Assembly: GCF_018294505.1 (NCBI RefSeq)
Contig: NC_057796.1
Span: 273,167,906 to 273,231,905 of the forward strand
Source of the DNA: Triticum aestivum
Lineage: Eukaryota > Streptophyta > Magnoliopsida > Poales > Poaceae
DNA length: 64,000 nucleotides
Direction of reading: 5' to 3'
A program made the translations under genes and the position numbers. Under the pieces are notes generated by a model. The model worked only from the letters and a program-made list of their open reading frames with translations, searched no databases and was not told where the DNA came from. Below are positions 32,768 through 44,149 of the stretch, one piece after another. Numbering within the stretch: the first letter of the stretch is position 1; every line of letters starts with the position of its first letter.

Positions 32768-33520
32768 GTGTTCGACCGGCCACGTTTGAAACGGGATCCT
32801 GTTCATCGGGAGGGGTCTAGCATACCGCAAAATGGAGGAAACGGACCTCCTACGGTCTAAACAGGGGTCCTATTGATCGGGAGGGGTTTGGCGTACCGCA
32901 AAACGGAGGAAACAGACTTGTGTTGGAGCGCTACGGTCGAAACGGGGGTCCTGTTCATCGGGAGGGGTGTGGCGTACCGCAAAACGAGACTCCACGAGAC
33001 ACTGTTCATCTCCACCGTCGACCCCCTCCAGCCTCCACGGGCTACTGTTCATCCACCGTCGACCTCCTCCGGCCTCCACCTGCGACTGTTCATCCACGGG
33101 CTCCTGTTCATGCAGCCTCCACCGCACGGTACTCCACCGGCTACTGTTCAACCAACCCTCTCCACGGGCTCCTGTTCAACCACCCCTCTACGGGCTACAG
33201 TTCATCCAGCCCTCCATCGTCTACTGTTCATCTTGCCCCCCACGGGGTGGTCCTGTTCATCCTGCCCTCCATGGGGTCCTGTTCATCCAGCCCCAACCGG
33301 CTCGATCGATCGGGGTCATGTTCATCCAGAGGCAACACCACGGGGTCATGTTCATCCACCCCCACCGGGAACTGTTCATCCAAACCCCCCAGCAACGCTC
33401 ACTGTTCATCCAGAGGCAACACCACGGGGTCCTGTTCATCCACCCCCACCTGGAACTGTTCATCCAAACCCCCCCAGCAACGCTCACTGTTCATCCAGAG
33501 GCAGCATCGATCGGCTTCAG
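32768..33520. repeat. CTGTTCATC minisatellite of the CACTA subterminal region
   Basis: About 18 occurrences of GTTCATC or near variants lie between 32795 and 33500 at 15-45 bp spacing. The left part is a repeat of about 70 bp with GGGAGGGGT and CGTACCGCAAAA. The right part contains an 84-85 bp higher-order unit (GTTCATCCAGAGGCA at about 33320, 33404 and 33489). Long frames across it in several phases are low-complexity artefacts. Confidence 0.75.
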
Positions 33521-34008
33521 TTAGCAGCAGTAGCGAAGAAATCGCTCGATCGAGTTCAGTTAACAGCCATCGATCGATTGCTCGGGTTCAGTAACGCGTA
33601 GCCTACAGTGCAATCGCTCGGGTTCAGTTAGAGCCCAACGCCTCGCTCGGGTTCATTTAGAGCCCAATGCCTCGCACCCACGCGTGTGCTTGTACGAGAG
33701 AAACGCGCATCGCTCGGCCTCGACCACCCACCGTAACCGGGAACACCCCGATATTTTCCTCGCCCTCGCTTCTACCACGGTTTTTTCCGTCATGGACGGC
33801 CCAAAGAATGTCATGCAGCTGCGTCTCCGGCCCGCCCAGGACGAAAAGCCCATTTTCTGTCATGATTTTTTGTCATAGAAGTAGGACCCCACCACATCTA
33901 TGATGATACCGTGTTTTGTCACAATTATTGTCATAGAAGTGTCATAAGTATGACAGAAGTTTTTTTCGTTCGGCCCAAAATGTCACGGATGTGTCTTTTT
34001 TTGTAGCG

Positions 34009-34164
34009 ACAATATATTTCATTTCCATATTAAGGAAGCAGAATTTCATAATAGAAATACATCAGACTACAACATGATATAGCTTCAGCACTCAGCTACC
34101 CCATTACACAATTGCACCAGCAGCAAGTTCCACATGCAACATGTAGAATCTTTTGAAATTAGCA
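34009..34164 (-). other. 3' flank of the B3 gene remnant
   Basis: AT-rich sequence between the CACTA terminus and the stop codon of the B3-domain remnant; probably its 3' UTR. Confidence 0.35.
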
Positions 34165-34391
34165 TCATAGATGGTATATAGACAGATGCATCTCATCTGG
34201 AAAACTGCTGAAGCGGAAGGCGAATATTGAGCCTTCATTCATGTTGAAGGTCTTTGCAACTTTAGGCCAGTGCCTGTGGATGATTGACCATCAGTCCTTC
34301 GTCCTCTTCAGGACCACTTCAATATTGAACCGTGGGTGTTGTATGAAAACCTTCCTCGCCTCCTGACCATAGAGGTGGTTTGAGAGGTAAT

Positions 34392-35895
34392 TGATACGTC
34401 CATTTTGCATCATGCTTTTATATCGATATTTATTGCAATATGGGCTGTTATTACACGTTATGTCACAATACTTATGCCTATTCTCTCTTATTTTACAAGG
34501 TTTACATAAGGAGGGAGAATGCCGGCAGCTGGAATTCTGGGCTGGAAAAGGAGAAAATAATAGAGACCTATTCTGCACAACTCCAAAAGTCCTGAAACTC
34601 CACGAAAGTTATTTTCGGAAATAATAAAAAATATTGAGCGGAAGAAGTACGTCAGAGGGGGCCCCACCTGGCCACGAGGGTGGGGGCGCGCCCCGCTGCC
34701 TCGAGGGCCCCCTGTTGGCTCTCCGGTGGCCATCTTATGCTATATGAAGTCTTTCGTCGAGGGAAAAATCATAAGCAACCTTTCGGGATGAGACTCCACC
34801 GCCACGAGGCGGAACCTTGGCGGAACCAATCTAGGGCTCCGGCAGAGCTGTTCTGCCGGGGACACTTCCCTCCGGGAGGGGGAAATCATCGCCATCGTCA
34901 TCACCAACGCTCCTCTCATTGGGAGAGGGTAATCTCCATCAACATCTTCACCAGCACCATCTCCTCTCAAAGCCCTAGTTCATCTCTTGTATCCAATTCT
35001 TGTCTCCAAGTCCGGGATTGGTACTAGTAGGTTGCTAGTAGTGTTGATTACTCCTTGTAGTTGATGCTAGTTGGTTTATTTGGTGGAATATCACATGTTC
35101 AGATCCTTTATGCATATTAATACCCCTCTGATTATGAACATGAATATGCTTTGTGAGTAGTTACGTTTGTTTCTGAGGACATGGGAGAAGTCTTGCTATT
35201 AGTAGTCATGTGAATTTGGTATTCGTTCGATATTTTGATGAGATGTATGTTGTCTAGCCTCTAGTGGTGTTATGCGAACGTCGACTACATAACACTTCAC
35301 CATTATTTGGGCCTAGAGGAAGGCATTGGGAAGTAATAAGTAGATGATGGGTTGCTAGAGTGACAGAAGCTTAAACCCTAGTTTATGCGTTGCTTCGTAA
35401 GGGGCTGATTTGGATCCATATGTTTCATGCTATGGTTAGGTTTACCTTAATACTTTTGTTGTAGTTGCGGATGCTTGCAATAGAGGTTAATCATAAGTGG
35501 GATGCTTGTTCAAGTAAGAACAGCACCCAAGCACCGGTCCACCCACATATCAAATTATCAAAGTACCGAACGCGAATCATATGAACGTGATGAAAACTAG
35601 CTTGACAATAATTCCCATGTGTCCTCGGGAGCGCTTTTCTCTATATAAGAGTTTGTCCAGGCTTGTCCTTTGCTACAAAAAGGATTGGGCCACCTTGCTG
35701 CACTTTATTTACTTTTGTTACTTGTTTCTCATTACAAATTATCCTATCACAAAACTATCTGTTACCACTTATTTCAGTACTTGCAGAGAATACCTTGCTG
35801 AAAACCGCTTATCATTTCCTTCTGCTCCTCGTTGGGTTCGACACTCTTACTTATTGAAAGGACTACGATAGATCCCCTATACTTGTGGGTCATCA
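34392..35895 (+). repeat. 5' LTR of the large Gypsy element
   Basis: It runs from TGATACGTCC to GGGTCATCA, 1504 bp. A short version of the GC-rich palindrome lies at 34661-34713, followed by a TATA-like GCTATATGAA at about 34739. Confidence 0.92.
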
Positions 35896-35906
35896 AGACT
35901 CTTTTC

Positions 35907-35924
35907 TGGCGCCGTTGCCGGGGA
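35907..35924 (+). other. Primer binding site, tRNA-Asp type
   Basis: TGGCGCCGTTGCCGGGGA lies 11 nt after the LTR, an exact complement of the plant tRNA-Asp 3' end as I know it. Confidence 0.8.
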
Positions 35925-36001
35925 GTGAAGCGCCTTTGGTAGGTGGAATTTGGTAAGGAAAAATTTATATAGTGTGCTGAAATCTACTGTCACTTGTTAC
36001 T

Positions 36002-37020
36002 ATGGAAAGTAATCCTCTGAGGGGCTTGTTCGGGGTATCTTCACCCCGACTAGTAGAGCAAAGAGTTGCTCCTCAACCAACTGAACCTACTGAAAATGAA
36101 AATGTTCCCTTTGAAGTTCCTTCGGGTATGTTAGAAAAACCGCTAGCTAATCCTTCTGTAGGAGATGGAACAAAGCATCTTGATGAGCACCTAATCTATG
36201 TGGATGAAGTTTGTGGATTATTTAAGCTTGCAGGTATACCCGATGATGTTGTTAAGAATAAGGTCTTCCCTTTATCTTTAAAGGGAGATGCGTCGACATG
36301 GTATAGGCTATGTGATGATACGAGATCATGGAACTATAAAAGATTGAAATTGGAATTTCATCAGAAATTTTATCCTATGCATCTTGTTCGTCATGATCGC
36401 AATTATATATATAATTTTTGGCCTCGCGAAGGAGAAAGCATCGCTCAAGCTTGGGGGAGGCTTAAATCAATGTTATATTCATGCCCCAATCATGAGCTCT
36501 CAAGAGAAATAATTCTTCAAAGTTTTTATGCTCGGCTTTCTCGTAATAATCAATCCATGCTCGATACTTCTTGTGTTGGCTCTTTTATGATGAAGACTAT
36601 TGAATTCAAATGGAATTTATTGGATAGAATTAAATGCAACTCTAAAGATTGGGATCTCGACGAAGGTAAGGAGTCAGGTATGACACCTAAGTTTGATTGT
36701 GTTAAATCTTTTATGGGTACCGATGTTTTCCGTAAATTTAGCACTAAATATGGACTTGACTCTAAGATAGTAGCTTCTTTCTGTGAATCCTTTGCTACTT
36801 ATGTTGATCTTCCCAAAGAGAAGTGGTTTAAATATCATCCTCCCATAGAAGTAAAAGTAGCTGCACCTATTAAAGTTGAAGAAAAGGCTATCACTTATAA
36901 TGGTCCTGTTGTTCCTACTTCTTATGTTGAGAAACCACCTTTCCCTGTTAGAATAAAGGATCATGCTAAAGCTTCAACTGTGGTTCGTAAAAGCAATATT
37001 AGAACTTATACACCCCCTGA
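36002..37020 (+). CDS. Gag of the large Gypsy element
   Basis: ATG at 36002 begins a frame of about 340 sense codons before the tandem duplication. Residues about 60-230 match the retrotransposon gag (capsid-like) domain: FKLAGIPDDVVKNKVFPLSL, GDASTWYRL and a YPMHLVRH region. No CCHC zinc knuckle is visible. The frame normally continues into the protease; here a 65-bp duplication at about 36959-37088 shifts it, so the reading frame runs on as nonsense to 37225. Gag forms the virus-like particle in which the element's RNA is copied in the cytoplasm. Confidence 0.8.
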
Positions 37021-37088
37021 GGAGATCATGCTAAAGCTTCAACTGTGGTTCATAAAAGCAATATTAGAACTTATACACCCCCTCAGCA
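36959..37088 (+). repeat. 65-bp tandem duplication that shifts the gag-pol frame
   Basis: GATCATGCTAAAGCTTCAAC starts at 36959 and again at 37024. The two 65-bp copies differ at one or two bases. As 65 is not a multiple of three, it separates the gag frame from the protease frame. Confidence 0.88.
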
Positions 37089-38013
37089 GATTAAAGTTGA
37101 ACCTAATATTGCTATTGTTAAAGATCTCTTGGCCGATAATATTGATGGGCATGTTATTTATTTCTGCGGTGAAACTGCTAGAATTGCCAAACCTTGTGCT
37201 AAAGATAAACATAGACCTGTGGTAGGCATGCCTGTTATTTCTGTTAAAATAGGAGATCCTTGTTATCATGGCTTGTGTGATATGGGTGCTAGTGTAAGTG
37301 CAATACCTTATGACTTATACAAAGAAATTATGCATGATATTGCACCTGCTGAGATAGAAGATATTGATGTCACAATTAAACTTGCCAATAGAGATACTAT
37401 TTCACCAATGGGGATTGTTAGAGATGTTGAAGTATTGTGTGGGAAAACTAAATATCCTGCTAATTTTCTTGTTCTTGGTTCCCCACAAGATAGATTTTGT
37501 CCCATTATATTTGGTAGACCCTTCTTGAGCACCGTTAATGCCAGGATAGATTGCGAAAAGGATGTTGTTACTATTGGGTTGGGTGATATGTCTCATGAGT
37601 TCAATTTTTCTAAATTTAGTAGACAACACCGTGAAGAAGAATTGCCTAGTAAGGATGAAATTATTGGTCTTGCTTCTATTGCTGTACCTCCTAGTGATCC
37701 TTTAGAACAATATTTGCTAGACCATGAAAATGATATGTTCATGAATGAAAGAAGGGAAATAGATGAAGTATTCTTTAAACAGGAACCTATCCTAAAACAC
37801 AATTTGCCTGTTGAAATCCTAGGGGATCCTCCTCCACCCAAGGGTGATCCCGTGTTTGAGCTCAAACCTTTACCTGATACTCTTAAATATGCTTATCTCG
37901 ATGAGAAAAAAATATATCCTGTTATTATTAGTGCTAACCTTTCAGAGCATGAAGAAGAAAGATTATTGAAAACTCTGAAGAAGCACTGTGCTGCTATTGG
38001 GATATACTCTTGA
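37045..38013 (+). pseudogene. Gag C-terminus, protease and pol linker of the large Gypsy element
   Basis: This open stretch lies in the frame after the duplication. It contains a retropepsin-type active site with Asp in LCDMGASVSAIP near 37280 and the IIFGRPFL flap-side motif near 37505, so it is the aspartic protease that would cut the polyprotein. The first ATG at 37045 is not a real start. A one-base insertion near 37999 ends the frame; the following linker in the next frame has a further TGA near 38096. Confidence 0.75.
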
Positions 38014-38113
38014 TGATCTTAAGGGCATCAGTCCCACTCTATGTCAACATAAAATAAATTTGGAAGAAGATGCCAAACCAGTTCGTGATCATCAATGAAG
38101 GCGGAATCCTAAG

Positions 38114-38998
38114 ATGAAAGAAGTGGTAAGAAAGGAAATACTAAAGCTCCTTGAGGCAGGTATAATTTATCCCGTTGCTGATAGTCAGTGGGTAAGTCCT
38201 GTCCATTGTGTCCCTAAGAAGGGAGGTATTACCGTCGTTCCTAATGATAAAGATGAATTGATTCCGCAAATAATTATTATAGGTTATAGGATGGTAATTG
38301 ATTTCCGCAAATTAAATAAAGCTACTAAGAAAGATCATTACCCCTTACCTTTTAACGATCAAGTGCTAGAAAGATTATCCAAACATACACATTATTGCTT
38401 TCTAGATGGTTATTCTGGTTTCTCTCAAATACCTGTGTCAGCCAATGATCAATCAAAGACTACTTTTACTTGCCCTTTTGGTACTTTTGCTTATAGACGT
38501 ATGCCTTTTGGTTTATGTAATGCACCTGCTACCTTTCAAAGATGTATGATGGCTATATTCTCTAACTTCTGTGAAAAGATTTGTGAGGTTTTCATGGACG
38601 ATTCCGTCTATGGATCCTCTTTTGATGATTGCTTGAGCAACCTTGATCGCGTTTTGCAGAGATGTGAAGAAACTAATCTTGTCTTGAATTGGGAAAAGTG
38701 CCACTTTATGGTTAATGAAGGTATTGTCTTGGGGCATAAAGTTTCTGAAAAAGGTATTGAGGTTTATAAAGCCAAGGTTGATGCTATTGAAAAGATGCCA
38801 TGTCCCAAGGACATCAAAGGTATAAGAAGTTTCCTTGGTCACGCCGGATTTTATAGGAGGTTCATTAAGGACTTCTCCAAAATTTCTCGGCCTCTGACTA
38901 ATTTATTACAAAAAGATATACCCTTTGTCTTTGATGATGATTGTGTAGAAGCATTTGAAATACTTAAGAAAGCATTGATCTCTGCACCTATTGTTTAG
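38114..38998 (+). pseudogene. Reverse transcriptase of the large Gypsy element
   Basis: RT domain motifs appear in order: VIDFRKLN, FLDGYSGF (catalytic Asp), PFGLCNAPATFQ, FMDDSVYG (the catalytic Asp pair of motif C), LNWEKCHFM and FYRRFIKDFS. The FMDD motif lacks one residue usual just after it in this family, an apparent in-frame codon loss. The frame ends at TAG 38996-38998, before RNase H, where a sense codon is expected. It would copy element RNA into DNA. Confidence 0.8.
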
Positions 38999-39028
38999 CC
39001 ACCTGATTGGAATTTACCCTTTGAAATT

Positions 39029-39553
39029 ATGTGTGGTGCTAGTGATTATGCTGTAGGTGCTATTCTAGGGAAAAGAGTTGATAAGAAATTAAATGTTATT
39101 CAATATGCTAGTAAGACTCTAGACAATGCTGAGAGAAATTATGCTACTACTGAAAAAGAATTCTTAGCAGTTGTATTTGCTTGTGATAAGTTCAGACCTT
39201 ATATTGTTGATTCTAAAGTAACTATTCACACAGATCATGCTGCTATTAAATATCTTATGGAAAAGAAACATGCTAAACCTAGACTTATTAGATGGGTTCT
39301 CCTGCTACAAGAATTTGATTTACATATTGTTGATAGAAAGGGAGCTGAGAACCCCGTTGCAGACAACTTGTCTAGGTTAGAAAATGTTCTTGATGACCCA
39401 CTACCTATTGATGATAGCTTTCCTGATGAGCAATTAAATGTCATAAATGCCTCTCATAGTACTCCATGGTATGCTGATTATGCTAATTACATTGTTGCTA
39501 AATTTATACCACCTAGTTTCACATACCAGCAAAAGAAAAAAGTTTTTCTATGA
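39029..39553 (+). pseudogene. RNase H domain and linker to integrase
   Basis: The frame resumes after the TAG at 38996. RNase H residues are visible: Asp in [12 protein letters not shown], Glu in [12 protein letters not shown] and Asp in [11 protein letters not shown], followed by VADNLSRL. The frame is lost at about 39540 in a run of A (one extra base), just before the integrase zinc finger. Confidence 0.75.
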
Positions 39554-40514
39554 TTTGAGACATTACTTTTGGGATGACCCACATCCTTATAAAGAAGGAG
39601 TAGATGGTGTTATTAGAAGTTGTGTACCTGAGCATGAACAGGAACAGATCCTACGCAAGTGTCACTCCGAAGCTTATGGAGGACACCACACTGGAGATAG
39701 AACTGCACATAAGGTATTGCAATTCGGTTTTTATTGGCCTACTCTCTTCAAGGATGCCCGTAAGTTTGTCTTATCTTGTGATGAATGTCAAAGAATTGGT
39801 AATATTAGTAGACGTCAAGAAATGCCTATGAACTATTCACTTGTTATTGAACCATTCGATGTTTGGGGCTTTGATTATATGGGACCTTTTCCTGCCTCTA
39901 ATGGATATACACATATTTTAGTTGCTGTTGATTACATTACTAAGTGGGTAGAAGCTATTCCAACTAGTAGTGCTGATCATAACACTTCTATTAAAATGCT
40001 TAAAGAAGTTATTTTCCTGACGTTTGGAGTCCCTAGATATTTAATGACTGATGGTGGTTCACATTTTATTCATGGTGCTTTCCGTAAAATGCTTGCTAAG
40101 TATGATGTTAATCATAGAATTGCATCTCCTTATCACCCGCAGTCTAGTGGTCAAGCAGAATTGAGTAATAGAGAGCTCAAATTAATTTTGCAGAAGACTG
40201 TTAATAGATCTAGAAAGAATTGGTCCAAGAAACTTGATGATGCATTATGGGCCTACAGAGCTGCATATAAAAATCCTATGGGCATGTCTCCGTATAAAAT
40301 GGTTTATGGAAAAGCATGTCACTTACCTCTCGAACTAGAACATAAGGCATATTGGGCTATTAAAGAGCTCAACTATGATTTCAAACTTGCCGGTGAGAAG
40401 AGGTTATTTGATATTAGCTCACTTGATGGATGGAGAACCCAAGCTTATGAAAATTCCAAGTTGTTTAAAGAAAAAGTTAAAAGATGGCATGACAAAAGGA
40501 TACAAAAGCGTGAG
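39540..40514 (+). pseudogene. Integrase, N-terminal and catalytic part, cut by the Fatima-like insertion
   Basis: In order: the HHCC zinc finger (AYGGHHTGDRTAHK and LSCDECQRI); the catalytic core with Asp in FDYMGPFP, Asp in LMTDGGSHF and Glu in NRELKLILQK; and a GMSPYKMVYGKACHLP motif. All three DDE residues are present. The coding sequence stops at KRWHDKRIQKRE, where the nested element begins with a duplicated GTGAG, and continues in frame at 49305. Confidence 0.8.
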
Positions 40515-40984
40515 TGAGGGAGTCCTGGATTAGGGGGTATCCGGACAGCCGGACTATATCTTTTGGCCGGACTGTTGGACTATGAAGATACAAGATTGAA
40601 GACTTCGCCCCGTGTCCGGATGGGACTCTCCTTGGCATGGAAGGCAAGCTTGGCGATACGGATATGTAGATCTCCTCCCTTGTAACCGACTCTGTGTAAC
40701 CCTAGCCCCCTCCGGTGTCTATATAAACCGGAGGGTTTAGTCCGTAGGACAACAACAATCATACCATAGGCTAGCTTCTAGGGTTTAGCCTCTATGATCT
40801 CGTGGTAGATCAACCCTTGTAATACTCATATCATCAAGATCAATCAAGCAGGAAGTAGGGTATTACCTCCATCGAGAGGGCCCGAACCTGGGTAAACATC
40901 GTGTCCCCTGCCTCCTGTTACCATCCGCCTTAGACGCACAGTTCGGGACCCCCTACCCGAGATCCGCCGGTTTTGACACCGACA
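40515..40984 (+). repeat. 5' LTR of the Fatima-like element
   Basis: 470 bp. The TATA box TCTATATAAA (about 40718-40727) sits between inverted 7-bp arms CTCCGGT (40710-40716) and ACCGGAG (40727-40733). Confidence 0.9.
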
Positions 40985-41494
40985 TTGGTGCTTTCATTGA
41001 GAGTTCCACTGTGCCGTCACCATAAGGCTTGATGGCTCCTTCAATCATCGGTAACGATACGGTCCAGGGTCCTCCCCGGACAGATCTTTGTGTTCGGCGG
41101 CTTCGCACTACGGGCCAACTCGCTTGGCCATCTGGAGCAGATCGAGAGCTACGCCCCTGGCCATTAGGTCAGGTTTGGAAACTTGAATTACAGTGCCGAT
41201 ATCCGCGGAGACTTGATCTTCGACGGATTCGAGCCCATGCCAGGTGTGCCGCACGATCACGACGAGCATGATATAGCTCTGCCGTCGGACAGTGAACGGA
41301 AGATCACACTGGCAACTACTCCGGCCTTCAATCCGGAGAAAATTGCGCCATCCGAGGACGGGCGGATAGACCCCGCCTTGTAGGCCGCACTCTCAACGGC
41401 GATAGAGCCGGATACTGACCTTACCCCTCACGAGAGCCGTGACGCCGAACCACTGGATTCATCTCTGGCCACGGACTCCGAACCGCCTGCGCCC

Positions 41495-42415
41495 ATGCCT
41501 ATCGAATCCGATTGGGCATCGATCATGGAGTTCACCTCCGCGGATATCTTTCAGCACTCGCCCTTTGGCGACGTGCTAAATTCGTTAAGGTCTCTCTCCT
41601 TATCAGGAGAACCTTGGCCGAACTATGTCTGTCCAGAATGGGATGCGGACGACGAAGAAATTCGCTCCCCATCCACCACCCACTTAGTAGCCACTGTCGA
41701 CGATTTAACCGACATGCTCGACTTCGACTCCGAAGACATCGACGGTATGGACGACGATGCAGGAGACGAACAGGAACCACCGCCCACAGGGCGCTGGACC
41801 GCCACTTCATCTCATGACATATACATGGTGGATACACCCAAAGAAAATGATGACGAGGAACGGAAAGATGCAGCGAAGGATAGCTCCCTCGAGAAGCAAT
41901 CAAAGCGGCGGCATAGGCGCCGCTCCAAATCCCGCCTCGGCAAAAACAGCGACAACAGCGCAAGAAAAAATAATACCCCGGTCGACTCCGGAGGAAATGA
42001 CGACCACATAGACCCAACGATAGAGCAGGGTGAGCCAGCGGATGACGAACATAGTGCGGAACCGCTGTCCGATCACGGTGACACCGAGCGTCAAGCTAAT
42101 CAACCCGTCTCCGGAGAGGAGAACAGTCCGGATGACGATGCACACATCATCCCGAAAAGGCACCTGGAGCAAGAGAACCTCCATAGAAGGCTTATCGCCA
42201 CCGCGAGGAGTCTGAAGAAGCCGAAGCAAAGGCTCAAGGCCGCGCAAAATACACTCAAAAGTAGATGGAACAAAGTGCTCGACACTGTAGAAAAGTACGG
42301 TGGCAGTCGCCACACGAAGAGCTATCCAAAGCGCAAGCTGCTGCCTGAATTCGATGATGAGGCCTTAGAGCCCCCAAAGCCAAAAAATAAAACAGCCGAC
42401 CGGTCGGATCGATGA
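41495..42415 (+). CDS. Pre-gag ORF of the Fatima-like element (306 aa)
   Basis: An acidic, low-complexity protein with a basic patch (KRRHRRRSKSR near residue 140) and a C-terminal helical region rich in Lys/Arg. It lies upstream of the gag core, as in other long-leader Gypsy elements, and is probably the N-terminal part of gag; an upstream stretch from 41183 in another frame suggests a frameshift. No enzymatic motif is seen. The frame ends about 220 bp before the gag core. Confidence 0.5.
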   Translation: MPIESDWASIMEFTSADIFQHSPFGDVLNSLRSLSLSGEPWPNYVCPEWDADDEEIRSPSTTHLVATVDDLTDMLDFDSEDIDGMDDDAGDEQEPPPTGRWTATSSHDIYMVDTPKENDDEERKDAAKDSSLEKQSKRRHRRRSKSRLGKNSDNSARKNNTPVDSGGNDDHIDPTIEQGEPADDEHSAEPLSDHGDTERQANQPVSGEENSPDDDAHIIPKRHLEQENLHRRLIATARSLKKPKQRLKAAQNTLKSRWNKVLDTVEKYGGSRHTKSYPKRKLLPEFDDEALEPPKPKNKTADRSDR

Positions 42416-42631
42416 CCTCGTGGCCGCGATAGAGCGGCTAACGAGGCCGCACATAAGTCAGTACACGATCCATGCGAGGACTCGCATCAAAAGGCCGGCA
42501 CAACCAGATCCATCTACGGATCAAGGAAATGCGCTCCAGCGCACAATCAAAACCGAACACCACAACCGTCCGAACTCCATGGTACATCTAAATACAGGGG
42601 TGCTGCACACCCCCTATGTTTCACCGATGAG

Positions 42632-43501
42632 GTGCTGGATCACGAATTTCCAGAAGGATTCAAACCAGTGAACATAGAGGCGTATGACGGGACCACAGAC
42701 CCTGGGGTCTGGATTGATCACTTTATCCTCCATATTCATATGGCACGCGGAGACGATCTCCACGCCATCAAGTACTTGCCCCTCAAGCTTAAAGGACCAG
42801 CTCGGCACTGGCTCAAAAGCCTCCCCGATAACTCCATTGGAAGTTGGGAGGAGCTCGAGGATGCCTTTCGGGCTAATTTTCAAGGGACCTATGTCCGACC
42901 TCCGGATGCAGACGATTTAAGTCATATAATTCAACAGCCCGGAGAGTCAGCCCGAAAGCTTTGGAGTAGGTTTCTCACTAAGAAGAACCAAATCGTCAAC
43001 TGTCCGGACGCCGAAGCCTTAGCAGCTTTCAAGCACAGCGTCCGAGACGAATGGCTCGCCAGACACCTCAGCCAAGAAAAACCGAGAACAATGGCAGCCC
43101 TAACAAGCCTCATGACCCGCTTTTGCGCGGGTGAGGATAGCTGGTTAGCCCGCAGTAGCACCAGTGACCCAAGCACATCCGAAGTCAGGGATGGCAATGG
43201 AAAACCACGACGCAGTAAAAACAAGCACCGGAATAAAGAAGACAGCCCAGATAACACTGCGATAAACGCCGGATTCAGAGGCTCTCGGCCAGGTCAGCGG
43301 AAAAAGCCTTTCAAAGGCAACAGAGATGGACCGTCCAGCCTAAACAAGATTCTAGAAAAACTATGTCAGATCCACGTCACCCCTGATAAACCTGCAAATC
43401 ATACCCACAGAGAATGTTGGGTCTTCAAGCAGGCTGGCAAGCTAAACGCCGAACACAAGGGGCAAGATACACCAAGCGAAGACGAGGATGAGCCTCGCTA
43501 G
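42632..43501 (+). pseudogene. Gag core of the Fatima-like element
   Basis: The stretch matches the retrotransposon gag domain: a YDGTTDPGVWIDHF segment, LPLKLKGPARHWLKSL, and SWEELEDAFRANF. After a basic linker a Cys/His-poor end follows (ECWVFKQAG). There is no ATG at the proper start; the frame is open from upstream, so the initiation region is broken from the pre-gag ORF by at least one shift. Confidence 0.7.
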
Positions 43502-43756
43502 CAAGGCACTGGGGGACAGAAAAAATTCCCAGCAGAAGTCAAAACAGTAAACGTGGTACATGTGATGAAGGGGAGAAGCAAAACTGCACTCCAAGACACA
43601 CACGTCCTAGAGCCCGTCACCACCAAGTTCAAGCCCTGGTTGGCCCGTCCGATCACTTCTGATCGCAGGGATCACCCGACAAGTATCCGACACGAAGGAT
43701 TGGCTGCTTTGGTGTTAGACCCAATAATAAATGGATAACATCTCACACGAGTCCTC

Positions 43757-44149
43757 ATGGACGGCGGCAGTAGTCTAAACCTGATATATCAGGACACAGT
43801 CCGCAAAATGGGGATAGACCCAACAAAAATCAGCCATATTAATACTACCTTCAAGGGAGTAATACCAGGCACAGAGGCCCACTGCACGGGCTCCCTATTA
43901 CTAGAGGTTGTATTCGGCTTTCCCGACAACTTCCGAAGCGAAAAGTTAACCTTCGACAATGCTCCATTCCGAAGTGGCTATCAAGCAATACTCGGACGAG
44001 CGGTTTTCGCTCGTTTTAATGCAATACCGCATTACGCTTCCCTCAAGCTTAAGATGCCCGGTCCACGTGGCATCATCATAGTAAATGGAAACATTGAGCG
44101 TTCCTTACGCGCAGAAGAACGTGCGGCTGCTTCAACAACCGAACACTAG
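43757..44149 (+). pseudogene. Protease-like fragment of the Fatima-like element
   Basis: MDGGSSLNLIYQDTV contains the Asp-Gly-Gly-Ser form of the aspartic protease site used in this group. IPGTEAH, a hydrophobic strand and YQAILGRAVFARFNAIPHYA follow. A stop codon just before 43741 breaks it from gag. The sequence that should continue into reverse transcriptase is missing. Confidence 0.7.

Larger units (their letters stand above)
31170..34008 (-). mobile_element. CACTA transposon end with subterminal repeats
   Basis: The right border reads TTTTTTTGTAGCG, the complement of CGCTACAAAAAAAGACAC, a CACTA-type terminus with one change from CACTA. Adjacent sequence (33600-34008) reads, on the minus strand, like the ends of wheat CACTA families I recall (Jorge/Vincent type; name uncertain). 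The rest consists of GC-rich subterminal repeats. No transposase is present and I could not find the other terminus, so the copy is truncated on its left side or strongly deleted. The left limit given is where the repeats become recognisable. Confidence 0.65.

Noticed and set aside
32873..33520. Possible CRISPR-like array (regularly repeated GTTCATCC)
   Set aside because: Eukaryotic transposon minisatellite: units are imperfect, spacing varies, and there are no unique spacers or cas genes.
32873..33601. Three long overlapping frames of 185-242 codons
   Set aside because: All three phases are open because the minisatellite lacks stop codons; the composition is Pro/Ser/His low complexity.
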